Source: Priapulus caudatus
Taxonomy: Eukaryota; Priapulida; Priapulimorpha; Priapulimorphida; Priapulidae
NCBI RefSeq assembly: GCF_000485595.1
Contig: NW_014577287.1
Span: 182,536 to 203,350 of the forward strand
DNA length: 20,815 bases
Direction of reading: 5' to 3'
The first letter of the stretch is position 1; each line of letters opens with the position of its first letter. Position numbers and translations under genes: made by a program. This document shows, piece after piece, positions 20,101 to 20,815 of the stretch. Under the pieces are notes generated by a model. That model worked only from the letters and a program-made list of their open reading frames with translations. It searched no databases and was not told where the DNA came from.

Positions 20101-20412
20101 CTCAGCAAGATGGGCTCCAAGTTCAAGACGTGGAACCGCCGCTGGTTCGTCTTCGACCGGCAGAAGCGCTCGCTGGTCTACTACTCCGACAAGTCGGAGA
20201 GCAAGCCGCGCGGCGGCATCTACTTCCAGGCGATCACGGAGGTGTACGTCGACCACCTGCACACGGTGCGCAGCCCCGAGCCGAAGCTGACGTTCTGCGT
20301 GAAGACGCTTGACCGGACTTACTACCTGCAGGCGCCGACGCCCGAGGCAATGCGCATCTGGGTCGACGTCATCTTTACAGGCGCCGAGGGCTATCAGGAG
20401 TTCCTGCAGTGA
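2440..20412 (+). CDS. PHLDB: PHLDB1/PHLDB2 (LL5)-like protein, C-terminal 341 residues, five exons
   Basis: Joined exons 2440-2572, 2906-3098, 3372-3468, 19058-19216 and 19969-20412 give 1026 nt with no frame conflict and one stop (TGA, 20410-20412). Order in the fragment: a short proline-containing piece ([11 protein letters not shown], residues about 10-20), charged helical segments (about 20-75), a serine-rich low-complexity linker (about 90-115), a second helical segment of Glu/Arg-rich coiled-coil type (about 117-190), the conserved linker [10 protein letters not shown], and a PH domain (about 234-331). The closing [10 protein letters not shown] parallels the vertebrate LL5 C-terminus as I recall it. 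Family role (known): PIP3-binding cortical scaffold that recruits CLASP/ELKS complexes and anchors microtubules near adhesions and basement membrane. Start codon and N-terminal region, where vertebrate homologues have an FHA-like domain, lie upstream of the window. Exon joins rest on phase and family similarity, not transcript data. Confidence 0.92.
2573..2905 (+). other. Intron, 333 bp, phase 1
   Basis: GTGATC...TTTATTTTCTAG with a good pyrimidine tract before the acceptor. AT-rich. I see no repeat or other gene inside it. An open frame beginning at 2836 runs through the acceptor into the next exon, but its first 23 codons are intronic. Confidence 0.8.
2906..3098 (+). CDS. PHLDB: PHLDB-like exon 2 of 5 in window (basic helix and serine-rich linker)
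   Basis: Codes for [18 protein letters not shown], then [19 protein letters not shown] and a polar segment with [14 protein letters not shown] that ends TPSEKETR/S. The [16 protein letters not shown] stretch resembles the EEEKRRVSDLRRRAAEE segment of vertebrate PHLDB proteins as I remember it. Acceptor TTTTCTAG (to 2905), donor CAG|GTGAGA at 3098/3099. Length 193 nt, entering in phase 1 and leaving in phase 2. The serine-rich part is likely disordered and is where vertebrate homologues carry a longer variable linker, so this version is compact. Confidence 0.93.
3099..3371 (+). other. Intron, 273 bp, phase 2
   Basis: GTGAGA...AATTATTCCAG. AT-rich, no repeats seen. Read-through would stop at once, because the donor creates an in-frame TGA (AGG TGA). 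Confidence 0.85.
3372..3468 (+). CDS. PHLDB: PHLDB-like exon 3 of 5 in window (start of coiled coil)
   Basis: 97 nt. The leading C completes AGC (Ser) with the previous exon, then [17 protein letters not shown] and [15 protein letters not shown]. The [16 protein letters not shown] pattern matches the family motif in front of the terminal coiled coil (vertebrate form about EEMEKMLKEAHAEK, from memory). Acceptor ATTCCAG (to 3371), strong donor CAG|GTGAGC at 3468/3469, leaving in phase 0. Next coding block is 15.6 kb downstream, yet the protein reads on without a gap relative to the family, so I see no missing exon. Confidence 0.93.
3569..3616. repeat. (GTGC)n/(GT)n microsatellite
   Basis: GTGTGGGC then GTGC units then pure GT, beginning about 100 bp after the exon 3 donor. 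It is preceded by a CT-rich tract (about 3509-3565). Reading through it gives Val/Cys/Ala runs, which are not a protein. Confidence 0.9.
3617..4352. other. Intron stretch with nothing recognised
   Basis: No gene, RNA or transposon identified. The motif CAGATGGC (3981) and its complement GCCATCTG (4058) are 8 bp inverted arms, too short and too far apart to interpret. Confidence 0.5.
4353..4393. repeat. 17 bp inverted repeat (hairpin) with 7 nt loop
   Basis: Left arm TAGCTCTTCGCTCCGCC (4353-4369), loop ACACGAA, right arm GGCGGAGTGAAGAGCTA (4377-4393). The arms pair over 17 positions with one difference, which is a G-U pair in RNA read from one strand. Pairing stops exactly at both ends. The loop is shorter than typical for an animal miRNA precursor and the stem is only 17 bp, so a microRNA is unlikely. 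No T-run follows to suggest a Pol III transcript end. It may be a foldback fragment of a transposon or a recombination product. Confidence 0.85.
4444..4461. repeat. Short direct repeat CAGGTCTTG x2
   Basis: CAGGTCTTG occurs twice back to back. Probably a small local duplication. Confidence 0.6.
4541..4661. repeat. (GT)n/(GTGC)n/(GC)n microsatellite, about 120 bp
   Basis: Compound tract of GT, GTGC and GCGCGC blocks. Alternating purine-pyrimidine throughout, so it could adopt Z-form DNA (inference). The open frame across it is Cys/Val/Arg low complexity and not a gene. Confidence 0.95.
4990..5008. repeat. (AT)n microsatellite
   Basis: Pure AT alternation of about 19 bases. Confidence 0.9.
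6418..6456. repeat. GC/CA alternating tract
   Basis: Short imperfect run of CGCGCGCACGCACGCGCGCG type followed by further ACGCACGCG. Low complexity, alternating purine-pyrimidine. Confidence 0.75.
7092..7184. repeat. (GT)n compound microsatellite with GTAT and GTGC interruptions
   Basis: GT repeats interrupted by TATG, GTGC and GCGC blocks. All overlapping open frames in either strand are repeat products. Confidence 0.93.
7185..7948. other. Intron stretch, nothing recognised
   Basis: No gene or transposon seen. One perfect 15 bp palindrome (ACACTGGTCCAGTGT, 7370-7384) is present, of a length that can occur by chance. Confidence 0.5.
7949..8120. repeat. Long (GT)n/(GTGC)n microsatellite, about 170 bp
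   Basis: Two blocks of pure GT alternate with two blocks of GTGC tetranucleotides, so the array looks internally duplicated (GT block, GTGC block, GT block, GTGC block). Cys/Val/Arg-rich and His/Thr-rich open frames on the two strands are artefacts of it. Confidence 0.95.
8121..9247. other. Intron stretch, nothing recognised
   Basis: Mostly AT-rich with no recognisable gene. Open frames at 8664-8969 (-) and 8898-9089 (+) overlap each other and lack conserved features. Confidence 0.5.
9248..9330. repeat. 28 bp tandem repeat, 3 copies
   Basis: GCAAGGTTAATGCTTTATAT plus TTATTAAT repeats starting at 9248, 9276 and 9304, with the third copy diverging at its end. The repeat directly abuts the interspersed element that begins near 9330, so it may mark its insertion side. 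Confidence 0.92.
9330..9657. mobile_element. Non-autonomous interspersed repeat (CCGCCAAGGAGG type)
   Basis: Left part reads ATCCGCCAAGGAGGTTATGT, then GTTTGTTTGT/GTCTGTCAACAGGATA, CTCAAAAACTTACGGACGG, ATTTTGATG and TTGGGCCAACAACCAATC. The right part has TGGCGGAGGTTTGC and a CTC-rich end. This order (inverted CCGCCA.../...TGGCGG ends, GTTTGT run, GGATxxCTCAAAAACTT, GGACxGATTTTGATG) is one I recognise as a short element very common in many invertebrate genomes, but I cannot name its family. No coding capacity is visible. The weak match of the two ends and internal gaps suggest an old copy. End positions are approximate. Confidence 0.65.
9658..10043. other. Intron stretch, nothing recognised
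   Basis: No gene. An open frame of 101 codons begins inside the preceding repeat (9592) and ends at 9897 with no known domain. A short CAG/TAG triplet-rich run lies at about 10000-10036. Confidence 0.5.
10044..10480. mobile_element. MITE-like element with imperfect terminal inverted repeats, 437 bp
   Basis: The left end ATCAAGAGTTCTTAATAGAA is matched in inverted orientation by the right end (complement ATCAAGAGTCCACAATAGAA), with 22 of the first 27 positions the same. Subterminal parts also pair: TGACTACGTCACGAATTTT near the left against the complement TGATTACGTCACCGTAAAT near the right. The element is AT-rich with no coding capacity. ACAC lies just outside both ends (10040-10043 and 10481-10484), a possible 4 bp target duplication. 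This fits a non-autonomous DNA transposon. The superfamily is not determined. Confidence 0.75.
10481..14037. other. Intron stretch of 3.5 kb, nothing recognised
   Basis: Moderately AT-rich, unique-looking sequence. A short TTTAATTT-rich patch lies at about 11228-11280. Open frames at 10854-11054 (-), 12076-12279 (-), 12253-12483 (+) and 12708-12986 (-) have no motif, no homologue I recognise and no splice context. Confidence 0.5.
14037..14116. repeat. (CT)n microsatellite
   Basis: About 80 bp of CT alternation with few interruptions, followed by a looser CT-rich tail to about 14174. An open frame of Ser/Leu runs overlaps it and is not a gene. Confidence 0.95.
14175..15102. other. Intron stretch, nothing recognised
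   Basis: No gene, RNA or transposon seen. Confidence 0.5.
15103..15205. repeat. 21 bp tandem repeat, about 5 copies
   Basis: TACTATTCATTCTATAGGATA and variants start at 15103, 15124, 15145, 15169 and 15190, so the spacing is 21 with one 24. The last copies are more diverged. The minus-strand open frame through it (SYRMNSI-type heptads) is only the translation of a 21 bp unit. Confidence 0.92.
15206..18679. other. Intron stretch of 3.5 kb, nothing recognised
   Basis: Contains an (AT)-rich alternating patch at 17405-17431, a G run at about 17776-17787, and a doubled GTGATCAAAG at 18088-18107. Open frames in the region are short, mutually overlapping and without recognisable domains. Confidence 0.5.
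17405..17431. repeat. AT-rich alternating tract
   Basis: ATATATATAGG followed by ATATATATATATATA. Simple sequence. Confidence 0.8.
18680..19025. mobile_element. MITE-like element with inverted ends, 346 bp, next to exon 4
   Basis: The left end carries GCCATAATAAAAATATTG followed by TTTGTTTGCCCTCGCCCC. The right end, read on the other strand, carries GCCACAATTAAAAAAATA followed by TTTGTTTGCCCTCACCCG. The two ends thus match over about 40 bp, allowing small gaps. The interior is AT-rich with T runs and a CCTACCTACCTACC patch and has no coding capacity, although two short open frames overlap it. The right end lies 32 bp before exon 4. I see no clear target duplication, so boundaries are good to a few bases only. 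Confidence 0.75.
19025..19057 (+). promoter_or_regulatory. Branch point candidate and 3' splice site of exon 4
   Basis: CTTAAC at 19025-19030 fits the yUnAy branch-point pattern with the branch A at 19029, 29 nt before the exon. It is followed by a T-rich tract and TTTGCTTAG. The C of the motif is the last base of the adjacent inverted-repeat element. The branch assignment is inferred from motif and distance. The acceptor itself is well supported by frame. Confidence 0.6.
19058..19216 (+). CDS. PHLDB: PHLDB-like exon 4 of 5 in window (coiled coil before PH domain)
   Basis: 159 nt, phase 0 at both ends, 53 residues: [20 protein letters not shown], then [20 protein letters not shown] and [13 protein letters not shown]. 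Continuous Glu/Arg heptad-like helix, typical of the LL5 terminal coiled coil (vertebrate form about LEEERRRREQ..ERRL..E, EKEVKMREK). The acceptor is TTTGCTTAG at 19049-19057. A CAG two codons in (19061-19063) could be used instead in frame, dropping VQ. Donor CAG|GTGAGC at 19216/19217 is strong. The region is predicted to mediate dimerisation or partner binding. That is inference from the family. Confidence 0.95.
19284..19432. repeat. Diverged direct duplication, spacing 85 bp, 2 copies
   Basis: AAACTTATCTTCTAGTAAAA followed by GATAGTATTTAATTAGG and GTTAGGGATGATCATTTTTT is repeated as AAACCATCTTCGAGTAAAAT, ATAGTATCTAATTTGG and GTTAGGGATGATCATTTATT starting at 19369. About 85 percent alike by eye over 65 bp. 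Confidence 0.88.
19486..19890. mobile_element. Foldback/MITE-like element with about 60 bp terminal inverted repeats, 405 bp
   Basis: The left end (19486-19545) begins CCGTGCAGACTGCAAATTTT and includes ATTAAACT, CGGGCC and GCGCG. The right end (19830-19890), read on the other strand, begins CCGTACAGACTGCAAAATTT and has the same ATTAAACT, CGGGCC and GCGCG at matching positions, with one 1 bp gap. A further copy of the right-end motif in direct orientation lies at about 19784-19827 (GTGGGATCAAATTTTTATGT, then CTGTACG), and a short relic lies after the left end (CAAATTTTTGCAGTGTGTAT). The middle holds a perfect 9 bp stem (GGCCAAGTT/AACTTGGCC, 19614-19637). No coding capacity. No clear target duplication seen. 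Superfamily undetermined. Confidence 0.82.
19614..19637. repeat. Perfect 9 bp hairpin inside the element
   Basis: GGCCAAGTT, loop CGGGAT, AACTTGGCC. It lies near the middle of the inverted-repeat element and probably belongs to its structure. Confidence 0.8.
19969..20412 (+). CDS. PHLDB: PHLDB-like last coding exon: linker and C-terminal PH domain
   Basis: 444 nt, 147 residues and TGA. Begins [31 protein letters not shown], a linker very strongly kept in LL5 proteins. The PH domain covers about exon residues 40-137 (20086-20379): first strand [12 protein letters not shown], basic loop and second strand [46 protein letters not shown], and the closing helix [12 protein letters not shown] with the invariant Trp (exon residue 131). 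The K-x-K-x-W-x-x-R-W-F basic patch is the phosphoinositide-contact region in this PH class, so lipid binding is likely retained. The end [10 protein letters not shown] is full length for the family. The exon is much richer in GC than the other four, with mostly G or C at third positions. Acceptor TTTGCCTTGCAG is strong. Sense assignment is certain; antisense open frames are shadows. Confidence 0.98.
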   Translation, partial: SRPLTRYLPVRNKDFDLAQHIESSGHNIDGCAHVSLTATTCHGYLSKMGSKFKTWNRRWFVFDRQKRSLVYYSDKSESKPRGGIYFQAITEVYVDHLHTVRSPEPKLTFCVKTLDRTYYLQAPTPEAMRIWVDVIFTGAEGYQEFLQ

Positions 20413-20815
20413 TGGTTGCTAGCAGGAGTTCCTGCAGTGATGGCTGCTGCCAGGAGTTCCTGCAGTGATGACTGCTAGCAGGAGTTCCTGCAGTGATGGC
20501 TGCTACCAGGAGTTCCTGCAGTGATGGCTGCTAGCAGGAGTTCCTGCAGTGATGACTGCTACCAGGAGTTCCTGCAGTGATGACTGCTACCAGGAGTTCC
20601 TGCAGTGATGGTTGCTATCAGGAGTTCCTGCAGTGATGGTTGCTAGCAGGAGTTCCTGCAGTGATGACTGGGTGCTGCCAAGATCTACTGCAGTGATGAC
20701 TGGTTGCTACCAGGAGTTCCTGCAGTGATGGCTGCTAGCAGGAGTTCCTGCAGTGATGACTGCTAGCAGGAGTTCCTGCAGTGACGGCTGCTAGCAGGAG
20801 TTCCTGCAGTGATGA
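20395..20815. repeat. 28 bp minisatellite overlapping the stop codon, 15 copies to window end
   Basis: Unit CAGGAGTTCCTGCAGTGATG plus eight bases such as GCTGCTAG. Copies start at 20395, 20423, 20451, 20479, 20507, 20535, 20563, 20591, 20619, 20647, 20679, 20711, 20739, 20767 and 20795. Two copies (20647 and 20679) are 32 bp, the second being the most diverged (CAAGATCTACTGCAG). The last is cut by the window edge. The first copy is the end of the gene itself: CAG GAG TTC CTG CAG TGA codes QEFLQ-stop. All later copies are presumably 3' untranslated. Variation is limited to a few sites (G/A in TGATGR, C/T, and the last two bases AG/AC/GC/AT), so the array looks young. Each unit contains self-complementary words (CAGGAGTTCCTG with a 2 nt centre, CTGCAG, and CTGCTAGCAG at many joins). 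Confidence 0.97.

Noticed and set aside
19942-20312. Open frames antisense to, or in other frames of, the PH exon
   Set aside because: Shadows of a GC-rich coding exon; the sense frame has clear PH domain homology.
20413-20815. Stop-codon readthrough into the minisatellite giving a repetitive C-terminal tail
   Set aside because: The frame after TGA meets another stop within about 22 codons (CTAG-type TAG), and 28 bp units shift frame each copy, so no long tail is possible.

Overview
This is animal (metazoan) nuclear DNA holding the 3' end of one spliced gene. Signs are GT-AG introns with phase-matched coding exons, long dinucleotide and tetranucleotide microsatellites, and several short inverted-repeat transposon-like elements. 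No operons, tRNA, rRNA or CRISPR arrays were found. The repeat style (a CCGCCAAGGAGG-type interspersed repeat, TTGACC-rich tandem repeats, (GTGC)n tracts) looks like an invertebrate, probably marine. I cannot name the species.

The gene is on the + strand and encodes the C-terminal part of a pleckstrin-homology-like domain family B protein (PHLDB1/PHLDB2, LL5 family). Five exons can be joined with no frame conflict: 2440-2572, 2906-3098, 3372-3468, 19058-19216 and 19969-20412. Together they give 1026 nt, that is 341 residues plus a TGA stop. The first four encode a mostly charged region with coiled-coil sections. The last encodes the conserved linker and the whole C-terminal PH domain, ending [10 protein letters not shown]. 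The N-terminal part of the protein lies upstream of the window. LL5 proteins are cortical scaffolds that bind phosphoinositides through this PH domain and help anchor microtubule plus ends at the basal cortex and at adhesion sites.

Layout: 1-2439 is non-coding (upstream intron) with a tandem array of about 146 bp units at 1167-1992. 2440-3468 holds three closely spaced exons. 3469-19057 is a 15.6 kb intron with microsatellites, a 41 bp hairpin (4353-4393), an interspersed repeat (about 9330-9657) and two MITE-like elements (10044-10480 and 18680-19025). Exon 4 follows, then a 752 bp intron of which more than half is a further inverted-repeat element (19486-19890). After the PH exon, a 28 bp minisatellite starts inside the last five codons and runs past the window edge.

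Most of the window is ordinary intron. The parts most worth a second look are the minisatellite that has multiplied the gene's own last codons and stop, and the MITE-like element ending 32 bp before exon 4, whose edge appears to supply part of the branch-point motif. I found no convincing new multi-gene system.
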